32,032 nt of DNA. Origin: Chloroflexota bacterium (lineage in GTDB: Bacteria; Chloroflexota; UBA6077; CF-72). Below the pieces are notes generated by a model that was not told where the DNA came from, made no database searches, and saw only the letters and a list, made by a program, of their open reading frames with translations. Each line of letters opens with the position of its first letter. Within the stretch, counting starts at the first letter, position 1. The translations under genes were made by a program, and so were the position numbers. The stretch covers positions 1 through 32,032 of the forward strand of contig JAFAZN010000138.1 of NCBI GenBank assembly GCA_019239775.1, written 5' to 3'. This document shows positions 7,126 through 15,829 of this stretch, in pieces.

Positions 7126-10037
7126 CCGTTCCGCCACCGCCTGCTGCGACCTACCGCCTGCAATTCCATGCAGGCTTCACGTTCGAGGATGCGCGAAAGC
7201 TCACGCCGTACCTGCACGACCTGGGCGTGAGCCACATGTACGCCTCACCTTACCTGCGCGCCCGCTCGGGCAGCATGCACGGCTACGACGTGGCCGATCC
7301 CAGCTCGCTGAACCCGGAGCTCGGCTCTGCCGACGACTTTGACGCCATGATCGCTGAGTTGCGCGAGCATGGCATGGGCCAGCTCGTGGACGTCGTGCCC
7401 AACCACATGGGCATCGGTGACCCCGGCAATTACCGCTGGTTGGACGTCTTGGAGAACGGCCCGGCTTCGATCTACGCCCGCTTTTTCGATATCAACTGGC
7501 GACCGACGCTGGCTCAGCCGCAGGACCAGTTCAAGCTCGTCGTGCCCACGCTCGGCGACCAGTACGGCAAAGTCCTGGAGAACGGCGAGTTGTCCGTGGA
7601 GTTCGGCGGCGGCGCCTTCGCGGTCGCCTACTACGAGCATCGCTTCCCCGTGGCGCCCGACACCTATCCGTTGGTCCTCGACGGGGTCCTGGCGCGCCTG
7701 GAGGATGAGTTCGGCCGTCGCAACGACCAGGTGCAAGAGCTCGCCAGCATCTTGACCTCAATTCGTCACCTTCCGCCACGCCGCGTGCTCAGCCCACAGC
7801 AGATGGAGGAGCGCAACCGCGAGAAGGAAATCGTGAAGCGGCGCACCGCTACCCTGTGCGAAGGGTTTGCGCCCTTAAGGTCTGCCTTAGCCGAGGAGCT
7901 GCGCGCGGTGAACGGCTCGACTTCGGATGGTCCGTCGAGCTTCGACCGGCTCGATGCGCTGCTCGATCAGCAGTCCTACCGTCTCGCATTCTGGCGCGTG
8001 GCGGCCGAGGAGATCAACTACCGTCGCTTTTTCGACATCACTGAGCTCGCGGCGGTCCGCATGGAAGATCCCACCGTCTTTGCTGACACGCATCGGCTCC
8101 TGCTGCGCCTGGTCGGCGAAGGCAAGATTCAAGGCCTGCGGATCGACCACCCGGACGGCCTGCGCGACCCCGCCGCATACTTTCGCCGCCTGCAGGAGAA
8201 TTGCCTGACTGCTCTTGCACGCGGACGCGCTTCTGCCACGGGCGCGTTGGCAGGTAACGCTTCTGGGACGCCGAACGCTCCTGGTGTGGCAGGCATCTCT
8301 GCGACCGAGCGGTTTTACGTGGTGGTGGAAAAGATCCTCGAAAGTAACGAGACTTTGCGCTCCGACTGGGTCGTCCACGGCACGACCGGCTATGACTTTC
8401 TCAATGTCCTCAATGGCTTGTTCGTCGGTCGAAACAACGAGCCGTTCTTCAGCACCATCTACTTTCGCTTCCTGCGTCAGGGAGCGCAGCGCTTCACCGA
8501 TCTCGCCAATTCGACCAAGAAGATGGTCATGCTCATCTCTCTGGCCAGCGAGATCAATGAGCTCGCGTACTCCTTGTGGGACATCGCCAGTGGCGACCGT
8601 CGCCATCGTGACTTCACGCTCAACAGCCTCACCTTCGTCATCCGCGAAGTCATCGCCGCGCTCGGGATTTATCGAACCTACATCAACCCTGGGACCGGCG
8701 AGGCGTCCAAGCAGGATGAGACCGCCATCGACCAGGCCGTGGCCGAGGCCAAACGGCGTAACCCGCGCACCGATCCATCGATCTTCGATTTCGTCGGCGA
8801 CACGCTGCTATTGCGTGACGAATCCAGCGTCGCCGCGCACGAAGATCGACTGAGGTTCATCGCGCGATTCCAGCAGACGACCGGGCCCGTCATGGCCAAG
8901 GGCACGGAAGACACCGCCTTCTACCAGTACAACCGCCTGGTCTCGCTGAACGAGGTCGGCGGCGACCCGGATGCGTTTGGCCGATCGCTCACCGCGTTTC
9001 ATCGTCACAACCTGCAGAACTCGCGCGACTGGCCGGCCACGTTGCTGGCCAGCTCCACACATGACACCAAGCGCAGCGAGGATGTGCGAGCGCGCATCAA
9101 CGTGCTCTCGGAGCTGCCCAGAGATTGGCGCGCCGCGCTCACGCGCTGGACACGCCTCAATGGCCGCAAGAAGCCCCTGGTTCAGGGTCGGGCCGCTCCG
9201 GACCGCAACGAGGAATACCTGCTCTACCAGACCTTGCTTGGCGCGTGGCCCTTCGACGGTCTGTCCGACGAGTTCACCCGGCGTGTCTGCGAGTTCATGC
9301 TCAAGGCCTTGAAGGAAGCCAAGGTCCACACGAGCTGGATCACTCCCAACATCGAGTACGAAGAAGCCGTGCTGCAGTTCACGCGCACCATCCTCGATCC
9401 GCATGAGAGCGCTGCGTTTCTGGAAGACCTCGAACAGCTGCGCAAGAAGGTCGCCTGGTTCGGCATGTTCAACTCCCTGTCCCAGGCAACCTTGAAGCTG
9501 GGCTCACCAGGGGTGGCGGACGTCTACCAGGGCAATGAGCTGTGGGACTTTTCGCTCGTGGACCCTGACAACCGTCGGCCCGTGGACTTCGACCTCCGTC
9601 GGCGATTACTTACCTCAGTAGTGGGACACTCAGCCGACCGGCTGAAGCTCGCGCGCGACCTGCTCGCGCACGCTGAGGATGGCCGAGTCAAGCTGTACGT
9701 GACGCAGCGACTGCTGTGCTTACGCCGCGAACGGCCTGCCTTGTTTGTTGGTGGCAGCTACACACCCCTGCGCGGCAACCCGCACGTCGCGGCGTTCGCT
9801 CGTGCGGCCGAGGGGCAGACACTGGTGGTGGTGGCGCCCGTGCTCATCGCCACGCTGCTGCGCGGCAGCCAGGTTGCTCCGATAGGCCCAGACGTCTGGC
9901 GTGACGAGCGACTCAACGTGCCAGGCTCGCGCTATGAAAACCTCTTCACCGGCCAGCCCCTGAGCGTTGAGGACAACAGCCTGAAGCTGGCCGATGTCGT
10001 CTCAGATTTCCCAGTGGCCGCACTCCTCAGCACCTGA
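7122..10037 (+). CDS. treY: Malto-oligosyltrehalose synthase
   Basis: The 971-aa GH13 enzyme is an intramolecular transglucosylase that turns the reducing-end alpha-1,4 bond of maltodextrin into the alpha,alpha-1,1 bond of trehalose. The N-terminus (PAATYRLQFHAGFTFEDA, LGVSHMYASPYLRAR, DVVPNHMGI) and the catalytic set are clear: D342 in GLRIDHPDGL, E403 in FYVVVEKILES and D648 in SSTHDTKRSEDVRAR. The length is at the long end for the family, with the large inserted helical domain present. The start is GTG 7122, which overlaps the treZ stop by 4 bp and places the first beta-strand correctly; a longer frame from 7032 would only add residues translated from the treZ 3' end. It works in series with TreZ on glycogen chains. 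An intrinsic terminator follows at 10075. Confidence 0.95.
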   Translation: MTVPPPPAATYRLQFHAGFTFEDARKLTPYLHDLGVSHMYASPYLRARSGSMHGYDVADPSSLNPELGSADDFDAMIAELREHGMGQLVDVVPNHMGIGDPGNYRWLDVLENGPASIYARFFDINWRPTLAQPQDQFKLVVPTLGDQYGKVLENGELSVEFGGGAFAVAYYEHRFPVAPDTYPLVLDGVLARLEDEFGRRNDQVQELASILTSIRHLPPRRVLSPQQMEERNREKEIVKRRTATLCEGFAPLRSALAEELRAVNGSTSDGPSSFDRLDALLDQQSYRLAFWRVAAEEINYRRFFDITELAAVRMEDPTVFADTHRLLLRLVGEGKIQGLRIDHPDGLRDPAAYFRRLQENCLTALARGRASATGALAGNASGTPNAPGVAGISATERFYVVVEKILESNETLRSDWVVHGTTGYDFLNVLNGLFVGRNNEPFFSTIYFRFLRQGAQRFTDLANSTKKMVMLISLASEINELAYSLWDIASGDRRHRDFTLNSLTFVIREVIAALGIYRTYINPGTGEASKQDETAIDQAVAEAKRRNPRTDPSIFDFVGDTLLLRDESSVAAHEDRLRFIARFQQTTGPVMAKGTEDTAFYQYNRLVSLNEVGGDPDAFGRSLTAFHRHNLQNSRDWPATLLASSTHDTKRSEDVRARINVLSELPRDWRAALTRWTRLNGRKKPLVQGRAAPDRNEEYLLYQTLLGAWPFDGLSDEFTRRVCEFMLKALKEAKVHTSWITPNIEYEEAVLQFTRTILDPHESAAFLEDLEQLRKKVAWFGMFNSLSQATLKLGSPGVADVYQGNELWDFSLVDPDNRRPVDFDLRRRLLTSVVGHSADRLKLARDLLAHAEDGRVKLYVTQRLLCLRRERPALFVGGSYTPLRGNPHVAAFARAAEGQTLVVVAPVLIATLLRGSQVAPIGPDVWRDERLNVPGSRYENLFTGQPLSVEDNSLKLADVVSDFPVAALLST

Positions 10038-10074
10038 CGGTCAGGCCCTGGCGGTTTGCCCGCACCTTAGGAGT

Positions 10075-10094
10075 CCAGGCTCCTGCCTGGTTTT
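10075..10094 (+). terminator. Intrinsic terminator after treY
   Basis: CCAGGC-TCCT-GCCTGG forms a perfect 6-bp stem with a 4-nt loop, directly followed by TTTT, 38 bp after the treY stop. A second hairpin (GTCCGAG at 10098-10104 with CTCGGAC at 10115-10121) lies just beyond. Together they would end the regulator-treZ-treY transcript before the convergent phosphorylase gene. Confidence 0.7.
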
Positions 10095-10140
10095 ACTGTC
10101 CGAGGTTTGGAGCGCTCGGACCTCAATCAGTGACAGAGAA

Positions 10141-10187
10141 TTTCTCTTCTGAAGAGAAACAGAACCTCCTCAGAAGAGAAACAGAAC
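10141..10187. repeat. Palindrome plus direct repeat between treY and the phosphorylase gene
   Basis: A perfect palindromic hairpin TTTCTCTTCTGAAGAGAAA lies at 10141-10159. The 15-mer GAAGAGAAACAGAAC occurs at 10151-10165 and again at 10173-10187, 22 bp apart. The block is strongly purine/pyrimidine biased, unlike the surrounding coding DNA. It ends 10 bp before the phosphorylase stop, so it would be in that gene's 3' UTR and may act as its transcript end, although no T-run follows on the minus strand. Confidence 0.6.
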
Positions 10188-10196
10188 AGTGATTGC

Positions 10197-12419
10197 TCAG
10201 TGGCCGGCGGCTTTGCCTGCGGGGCGGTAGAACCGTTCGGCGTATTCAGCCACCATGCGCTGCGCTGAGAATCGTGGCGCCATCATCTCGATGGAGCGTG
10301 CCACACAGTCGAGCCACCGCTGCGGCACCCCGTGTTCGTCTCGATCGAAGAACTGCGGCAGGATGTCAAACTCCAGCAGGTCCATGAGCTGGCGAGCCTC
10401 GGCCGCATCGTGCGCCTCGCCGACCAGATCCTCTGGCAGCCGCTCACCGAGCGCCCAGCCCATCCCTGGTGCGTACGCTTCGTCCCACCAGCCGTCCAAC
10501 TCAGAGAGATGGAGCGAGCCGTTCAACGTGGCCTTCATGCCAGAGGTGCCGCTGGCTTCCTGCGGCCGCCGTGGCGTGTTCATCCAGACATCACTGCCTT
10601 GCACGAGGAAGCGCGCAATCTCGACGTCATAGTTCTCGAGGAACACGAGGCGACCCTTGAAGCGCGGATCGCGCGAGGCCTGGACGATGCGTTGCACCAG
10701 CAGCTTGCCGGGATCGTCGCGAGGATGAGCTTTGCCTGCAAACACAATGACCAGTGGCCGGGACCCACCATCCATCAAGCGCACCAGGCGGTCGGGGTCG
10801 GTCAAAACGAGGCCAGCGCGCTTGTACGTAGCGAATCGTCGCGCGAACCCGAGCACCAGCGCGTTTTCAGGCGTCACATCGGGGTGTAGCCCGCCCAAGC
10901 CTTCGAACCTGGACATCTCGTCGACGCGTTGCAGCAGCCGAGCGCGTTGGGCAGTGCGAGCCGTCCACAGCGCGGCGCGGTCCACGTCGAGCATGCCGGT
11001 CCAATTGGCCGGTTTGTCCGGCGACATGCGCCATTCGCGGCCCAGGGCACGGTCGTACAGCGAGCCCATTTCTGGGCCGACCCATGTGGCGGTATGGACG
11101 CCATTGGTGATGGCCTCCATGGCGGCCGCGGGCGCTGCATCTCGCAGCGAGAGCCCGACATCGCCCCACATATCTTTGCTGACGGCGCCGTGCAGTTGAC
11201 TGACACCATTACGTCGGGCGGCGCTGCGCAGCGCCAGGACGGTCATGGAAAAACGTTCCCAGACAGCCTCCGGTTCGCGGCGACCGTACAGCATGAACTC
11301 TTCGTGGCTGAGTCCGAGCTGCTGCCGGTAGCCACTGAAGTAGGCCTCGACCAGGTCGGACGGGAACGCGTCGTGGCCGGCAGCGACCGGCGTGTGCGTA
11401 GTAAACGCCAGGTGCGGCGCGACCTGCAGCAGGGCATCGTCAAAATTGGCTGCCTGCCCTGAGACCATTCTTTCGCGTGCAGCCTCCAGCGCAAGGAACG
11501 CCGAGTGGCCCTCATTCATGTGCAGGACTTCTGGTTGCGCCTCTGCCGGCAACACTGCCCGGAGTGCTCTGAGACCGCCGATGCCGAGCACAATCTCCTG
11601 GCGAATGCGGGTGTCCTGGTCGCCACCGTACAGATGGCCGGTAATCCAGCGATCGTCCTCGCGATTGTCGGCAAGGTCGGTGTCCAGCAGGTACAGGGGC
11701 ACACGACCGACCTGGGCGAGCCAGACGCGGGCAAAGACGGTGCGGCCAGGGAAGGGCACCTCGACGATGACCGGCGCACCCTGCGCGTTGAGCACTGGCC
11801 TGAGGGCGACCGCGTCGGTGTCGAGCCTGTCGTAGGCCTCACGTTGGTAGCCGGTGTCGTCAATGATCTGGCGGAAGTAGCCGTAGCGGTACAGCAGGCC
11901 AACCGCGACGAGCGGAAGACCCAGGTCGCTAGCGGCCTTGAGATGATCGCCGGCGAGGACGCCTAGACCGCCCGAGTAGATCGGGAGCGTTTCGGTAATC
12001 GCGAACTCGGCGCAAAAATATGCGATTCGCGGGAGGTCTTTGACGTGGGGCGGCCTATTCAGGTACTGCTCGAGGGCACCGTGGCGTTCGAGGATGCTCT
12101 CGGCGTGCTCGGCCAGGCGGTCGGGCTCGTTGGCGGCAGCCTTCATTGCGACGATGGGGTTGTGCGTCTTTGCCCAGCGGTCGGGCGCCAGACGCTGGAA
12201 CAGGTCGAGAGTAGGTGGGTCCCACGACCAGCGCAGGTTGAACGCCAGGTCTTCTAGCAAGGGAATCAGATCGTCTCGTTTTTTCCGTACCCGGGCCGAG
12301 CCCTCAGTCACCATACGCGACTCAGCAAATTCAGCGGTTTTGGGCATAAATGCGTCCGGGTCTCCCGATGCCAGGCTCACAGCTTCACGCTCCTCAGAGG
12401 CGTGACTGGTTGCACGCAT
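10197..12419 (-). CDS. glgP: Alpha-glucan (glycogen/maltodextrin) phosphorylase, short GT35 type
   Basis: The 740-aa product belongs to the shorter alpha-glucan phosphorylases that carry an N-terminal DUF3417 module (LAFNLRWSWDPPTLDLF, about 53-69). It removes terminal glucose from glycogen or maltodextrin with phosphate to give glucose-1-phosphate. Visible signatures are YSGGLGVLAGDHLKAASDLG (substrate/phosphate region), RRFATYKRAGL, and the PLP-binding segment EASGTSGMKATLNGSL, where the Lys of GMKA holds the cofactor. The start is uncertain. ATG 12419 adds about 25 residues with no family match ahead of an internal Met (MPKTAEF), and a further Met precedes DUF3417. It converges on treY, so opposite-strand genes compete for the same polymer. 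Confidence 0.92.
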   Translation of the reverse strand: MRATSHASEEREAVSLASGDPDAFMPKTAEFAESRMVTEGSARVRKKRDDLIPLLEDLAFNLRWSWDPPTLDLFQRLAPDRWAKTHNPIVAMKAAANEPDRLAEHAESILERHGALEQYLNRPPHVKDLPRIAYFCAEFAITETLPIYSGGLGVLAGDHLKAASDLGLPLVAVGLLYRYGYFRQIIDDTGYQREAYDRLDTDAVALRPVLNAQGAPVIVEVPFPGRTVFARVWLAQVGRVPLYLLDTDLADNREDDRWITGHLYGGDQDTRIRQEIVLGIGGLRALRAVLPAEAQPEVLHMNEGHSAFLALEAARERMVSGQAANFDDALLQVAPHLAFTTHTPVAAGHDAFPSDLVEAYFSGYRQQLGLSHEEFMLYGRREPEAVWERFSMTVLALRSAARRNGVSQLHGAVSKDMWGDVGLSLRDAAPAAAMEAITNGVHTATWVGPEMGSLYDRALGREWRMSPDKPANWTGMLDVDRAALWTARTAQRARLLQRVDEMSRFEGLGGLHPDVTPENALVLGFARRFATYKRAGLVLTDPDRLVRLMDGGSRPLVIVFAGKAHPRDDPGKLLVQRIVQASRDPRFKGRLVFLENYDVEIARFLVQGSDVWMNTPRRPQEASGTSGMKATLNGSLHLSELDGWWDEAYAPGMGWALGERLPEDLVGEAHDAAEARQLMDLLEFDILPQFFDRDEHGVPQRWLDCVARSIEMMAPRFSAQRMVAEYAERFYRPAGKAAGH

Positions 12420-12609
12420 GATTTGCCGCTCCGGTTAAGGGAGACTATGCGGATCGGTTCAGAAGAAGTTGTCGCCACGGCCGATACCCCTTCAAGCATC
12501 GGCGCCGACGCGGCCGTTCTGAACCACCTGTCTTTAGAAGAAAAAGTACTCAAAGATATTAACCGAACCTCTCACGTCGTTGTGACTGGTCCAAGAAGTG
12601 CCGCGGCAA

Positions 12610-13092
12610 TCAGGCGGAGAGTGGTGCCGCGAGGGACTCCGGCGTGCCGCTTGCCTGGTCGGCGCGCTTGCGCTCGATTTCGCGCTGCCGCTCGACCAGC
12701 ACCTCCAACGTCATACCTTCCAGGATGCGACGCATAGTGGCCGTTGCAAGATGCCAGGCGTCACGAATCGGGCACGTGAGTGGGTCGAGGTCGTTCCCCT
12801 CGGCATCGTGTAGGCCCTCTTCGGGTGGGACGAACGGTCCTTCCAGGGCAGCGACAATATCGGCCAGGCTGATCGCGGCCGGCGGTCGCGTCAGCGTGTA
12901 GCCGCCGCCAGGGCCACGGTATGAGCGCACCAGCGCAGCGCGGCGCAAGGCCAACAGCAGCTGCTCCAGGTACGGCTCGGGGATGCCCTGCCGCTGCGCG
13001 ATCTCCGTAGCGTGGACCGGCCGCTCGCCATAGGCGCGGGCGATTTCCACCATCGCATGGGCCGCATAGTCGGCGCGCTGTGAAAGCCGCAT
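12610..13092 (-). CDS. Rrf2-family transcriptional regulator
   Basis: The 160-aa protein has the Rrf2 winged helix: MRLSQRADYAAHAMVEIA, then HATEIAQRQGIPEPYLEQLLLALRRAALVRSYRGPGGGYTLTRP (about 27-70), with the PGGGY wing, and SLADIVAALEG. Rrf2 proteins sense Fe-S status, nitric oxide or sulfur metabolites. Only one cysteine is visible, in LTCPIRDAW. The three-cysteine cluster site of IscR and NsrR is absent, so this member probably does not hold a classical [2Fe-2S] cluster. The C-terminal helix is rich in Arg/Glu (VERQREIERKRADQ). The gene lies 12 bp after tsaC on the same strand. Its leader contains an 18-bp palindrome covering a TAGAAT hexamer, consistent with autoregulation. Confidence 0.88.
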   Translation of the reverse strand: MRLSQRADYAAHAMVEIARAYGERPVHATEIAQRQGIPEPYLEQLLLALRRAALVRSYRGPGGGYTLTRPPAAISLADIVAALEGPFVPPEEGLHDAEGNDLDPLTCPIRDAWHLATATMRRILEGMTLEVLVERQREIERKRADQASGTPESLAAPLSA

Positions 13093-13096
13093 GTGG

Positions 13097-13114
13097 CCGC
13101 GATTCTAATCGCGG
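13097..13114 (-). promoter_or_regulatory. Perfect 18-bp palindrome upstream of the Rrf2 gene (candidate operator)
   Basis: CCGCGATTCTAATCGCGG consists of 8-bp arms with a 2-nt centre. On the minus strand its middle reads TAGAAT, a good -10 hexamer that ends 9 nt before the ATG of the Rrf2 gene. The palindrome also contains the TAG stop of tsaC (13107-13105). A repressor bound here would block a promoter driving the regulator gene itself. The binding protein is inferred. Confidence 0.55.
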
Positions 13115-14139
13115 GTGTCAAGGACTTGCCTTGAAGCCCGCCGTAACCGGTCGGCGAGGGCACGGCCCAGGCCCAATTCAGGGTCGGCCAGGTCTCGTGC
13201 GAAGAGCACGTCCAACCCCGCCGCGTCTAGCGCTCGAAGCGCATCGAACAACCGCGCGGCGGAGACCCGCGGCTCACTCCACCCGCCGACAACTTCGACG
13301 CGCACACCGCCGGGGAGGTAGGTCAGGTCATCGGACAGCGCGAGGACCCCAACCCGCTCGCCACGGTCCAGTGCGCTGGCAACCTCGAGGCGAAGGCGGT
13401 CGCGCGCATGAGACCCAACCACCAGACTCAGCGGTGTGCGCGGCGCATAGTGCACCGGCAGCATGCCTGGCGCCAGCTGGGCACCCGTGCGCTTCTCCGG
13501 CAGTGCCAGCCGTTCGCCCAGAACAGCCTCGATCGCCTCCGCGGCCACCCCTCCCGGCCGCAGCAACCGCGCCGGCGAAGAACACACATCTACGATGGTG
13601 GACTCAACGCCAACCGTGGCAGGTCCACCGTCCACAACCGCGTCGATCCGTCCGTCAAGGTCGTCCAGCACATGCTGTGCCGTCGTGGGCGAAGGTCGGC
13701 CGAAGAGGTTCGCGCTCGGCGCGGCAATCGGCAGGTCACACGCGCGCAAGATCGCGGCAGCAACCGGATGCGACGGTACGCGGACGCCGACCGTGTCCAA
13801 CCCCGCGGTGACCTCGGGTGGCACCTCAGGTCGTTTTGGTAGCACCAGCGTGAGCGGACCGGGCCAAAACGCGTCCGCGAGTTTCGCCGCGACCTGGTTC
13901 GCAACCGCGACGCGCTCCAACGCAGATGCGGACGCCAGATGAACGATGACGGGGTCGTCCGCGGGCCGGCCTTTGGCTTCGAAGATCGCGCGGACGGTGG
14001 AAGCCGAGAGTGCGTTGCCGCCAAGGCCATAGACCGTCTCGGTCGGGAGTGCGACCAGGCCATCCGCACGCAAAATTTCGGCCGCGGTGCGGATCCCCTC
14101 GAGGTCGGACGTCAGGCAGCGGGTATGCCGGCGAAGCAT
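13105..14139 (-). CDS. tsaC: L-threonylcarbamoyladenylate synthase (Sua5/YrdC family)
   Basis: The 344-aa product makes threonylcarbamoyl-AMP from threonine, bicarbonate and ATP for the t6A modification at position 37 of ANN-decoding tRNAs. The YrdC domain (about 10-200) shows LRADGLVALPTETVYGLGGNA, FEAKGRPADDPVIVHLA and AAPSANLFGRPSPTTAQHVLDDL. The remainder (about 225-335: GMLPVHYAPRTPLSLV and onward) is the C-terminal Sua5 domain, so this is the long two-domain Sua5 form, not short TsaC. The start ATG at 14139 fits the family N-terminus. It is divergent from dnaA and 12 bp upstream of the Rrf2 gene on the same strand. Confidence 0.93.
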   Translation of the reverse strand: MLRRHTRCLTSDLEGIRTAAEILRADGLVALPTETVYGLGGNALSASTVRAIFEAKGRPADDPVIVHLASASALERVAVANQVAAKLADAFWPGPLTLVLPKRPEVPPEVTAGLDTVGVRVPSHPVAAAILRACDLPIAAPSANLFGRPSPTTAQHVLDDLDGRIDAVVDGGPATVGVESTIVDVCSSPARLLRPGGVAAEAIEAVLGERLALPEKRTGAQLAPGMLPVHYAPRTPLSLVVGSHARDRLRLEVASALDRGERVGVLALSDDLTYLPGGVRVEVVGGWSEPRVSAARLFDALRALDAAGLDVLFARDLADPELGLGRALADRLRRASRQVLDTRD

Positions 14140-14283
14140 GTCCGGCTAATGATCACACGCCAGACACCGGTCGAATTCAGGCCGATCACACGGGCCGCAC
14201 CGCGGTGTCACAGTCCGTCGGTTGAGCCCATTTTTGAGCCATTCGGGCAGCGCCCGGCCCCGGCAAATGGCGCCGGGGGTCCC

Positions 14284-14289
14284 TAGAAT
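14284..14289 (+). promoter_or_regulatory. Candidate -10 element for dnaA
   Basis: TAGAAT lies 13 nt before the ATG of dnaA. With a usual start point 6-8 nt downstream, the 5' UTR would be only about 5-7 nt. No Shine-Dalgarno sequence precedes the ATG, which agrees with a nearly leaderless mRNA. No convincing -35 was found. Confidence 0.4.
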
Positions 14290-14302
14290 CCGGCCCCATC
14301 CA

Positions 14303-15826
14303 ATGTCCAGCCCTGCCTCAACAGTGGTTGCCTCGACTCGATTCGATACCGAGCCCCTCGATCCGACTCAGCTGTGGCAACGCATCTTGTCTCGCCTGCA
14401 GCTGCATGCCGAGCAAGCCCATTTTGACACCTACCTGCGTGGCACCCGTGGTGTGGCCTATGACCCGGGCGCCAGCGTCATCCGCGTCGCTGTCAGTAAC
14501 CCCTTCCATATCCCGTGGCTGGAAGGCAAGCTCAGCCCGCTCATCCATGCCGTCGTCGCCGACCTGCTCGGCTCTCCCATTCGCGTCGAGTTCTGCCCCG
14601 GACAGGACCCCCCAGACGCCACCCTTCAGGCCCGCCGCCCACGGCCCGCGCCGCTCCTGGCTCAGCTCGAAGCGACTCGCCCCCAGACACCGCCCCTGAT
14701 CGATCACTACTCGCCATCCGAGCCAACCGGACGCCCGCGTACAAACGGGCAGTTCACCGCGGGTTCTCCCTTGAACGCAAGGTACACCTTCGACAGCTTC
14801 GTGGTCGGCCATTCGAATCGCCTGGCGCACGCGGCCTCACTGGCCGTCGTCGATCGCCCCGGCAACGCCTATAACCCGCTGTTTCTGTACGGTGGCGTCG
14901 GACTCGGCAAGACTCACCTCCTGCATGCGATCGGCCACGCCATAGCCGCCACCGGCAGCGACGTCCTGTACGTCTCGTCGGAGACCTTCACCAACGAACT
15001 CATCGAGGCGATCCGCCAGCGGCGCACCGATCACTTCCGCCTGAAGTACCGCACCGCGCGCGTTCTGCTGATCGACGACGTGCAGTTCATTGCCGGCAAG
15101 GAATCCACCGAGGAAGAGGTGTTTCACACCTTCAACGCCATCCACGAGTCGGGCGGTCAGCTCGTGCTCTCGAGCGATCGCGCGCCGCGTGCGATGGCCA
15201 TTCTCGAAGATCGCCTGCGCTCGCGCTTCGAATGGGGCCTGACCGCCGACATCCAGGCGCCGGATTACGAGACTCGCATCGCCATTCTGCGGTCGAAACT
15301 GAGCACCGCGGTGATCGGCTCGGTACCGTCGGACGTGCTGGACTTCATTGCGGAAAAAGTCCAGAGCAACATCCGCGAGCTCGAAGGGAGTCTCAACCGC
15401 TTGCTGGCCCACGCACGGCACATGCAGCAGCCCGTAACGGTCGAGTTGGCGGCGCGGGCGTTGCGCGACCTGGTTGCGCCCGGGCCGAGCGGCCGCAACG
15501 TTACTCCCGCGGCGATTTTGTTTGCCGTCGGGCGGTATTACGGCGTTAACTCAGATGAACTGAAGGGAAAATCACGCCACAAACACGTGGTCGGCCCGCG
15601 CCAGATTGCGATGTACCTGCTCCGCGAAGATGCCCATCTGTCCACGCCGGACATCGGACGACTGCTGAATCGCGATCACACCACGGTGCTGCATGGGGTC
15701 AAGCTGATCAGTGGCGACATCGCCAGGGACGGTCCCAGCCGTGCGGCCATTCGAGGCGTTCGCGAGGTCATCGCCGCCGGCTCCGTTCAGATGCCGACCT
15801 CGAGCGGCGAGGACGTGGACGGTTGA
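14303..15826 (+). CDS. dnaA: Chromosomal replication initiator protein DnaA
   Basis: The 507-aa protein (from ATG 14303) shows all four DnaA domains. Domain I helices are LWQRILSRLQLHAEQAHFDTYL. Domain II is a Pro-rich linker (about 105-160). The AAA+ domain III has Walker A GGVGLGKTH (about 197-205), Walker B LLIDDVQFI and the sensor region LSSDRAPRAM. Domain IV has the DnaA-box-binding signature RDHTTVLHGVKLI (about 457-469). It binds DnaA boxes and melts oriC. An open frame extends upstream to 14222, but that part is Pro/Arg-rich and unlike DnaA N-termini, so the ATG at 14303 is preferred. dnaN does not follow; the next gene is a small minus-strand one, and two consensus DnaA boxes lie about 300 bp downstream. 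Confidence 0.97.
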   Translation: MSSPASTVVASTRFDTEPLDPTQLWQRILSRLQLHAEQAHFDTYLRGTRGVAYDPGASVIRVAVSNPFHIPWLEGKLSPLIHAVVADLLGSPIRVEFCPGQDPPDATLQARRPRPAPLLAQLEATRPQTPPLIDHYSPSEPTGRPRTNGQFTAGSPLNARYTFDSFVVGHSNRLAHAASLAVVDRPGNAYNPLFLYGGVGLGKTHLLHAIGHAIAATGSDVLYVSSETFTNELIEAIRQRRTDHFRLKYRTARVLLIDDVQFIAGKESTEEEVFHTFNAIHESGGQLVLSSDRAPRAMAILEDRLRSRFEWGLTADIQAPDYETRIAILRSKLSTAVIGSVPSDVLDFIAEKVQSNIRELEGSLNRLLAHARHMQQPVTVELAARALRDLVAPGPSGRNVTPAAILFAVGRYYGVNSDELKGKSRHKHVVGPRQIAMYLLREDAHLSTPDIGRLLNRDHTTVLHGVKLISGDIARDGPSRAAIRGVREVIAAGSVQMPTSSGEDVDG

Positions 15827-15829
15827 ATC

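Noticed and set aside
12447..12737. Plus-strand frame starting MRIGSEEVVATADTPSSIGA, preceded by AAGGGAG
   Set aside because: The first ~45 codons look plausible, but codon choice is mixed and the last 128 bp are antisense to the Rrf2 gene with Arg/Pro-rich shadow composition. The 190-bp gap 12420-12609 is better read as the phosphorylase promoter region; I found no clear promoter pair in it.
14222..14302. Upstream start for dnaA at 14222
   Set aside because: The added residues are Pro/Arg-rich and unlike DnaA domain I. A TAGAAT -10 lies inside this segment, so transcription probably starts after it.
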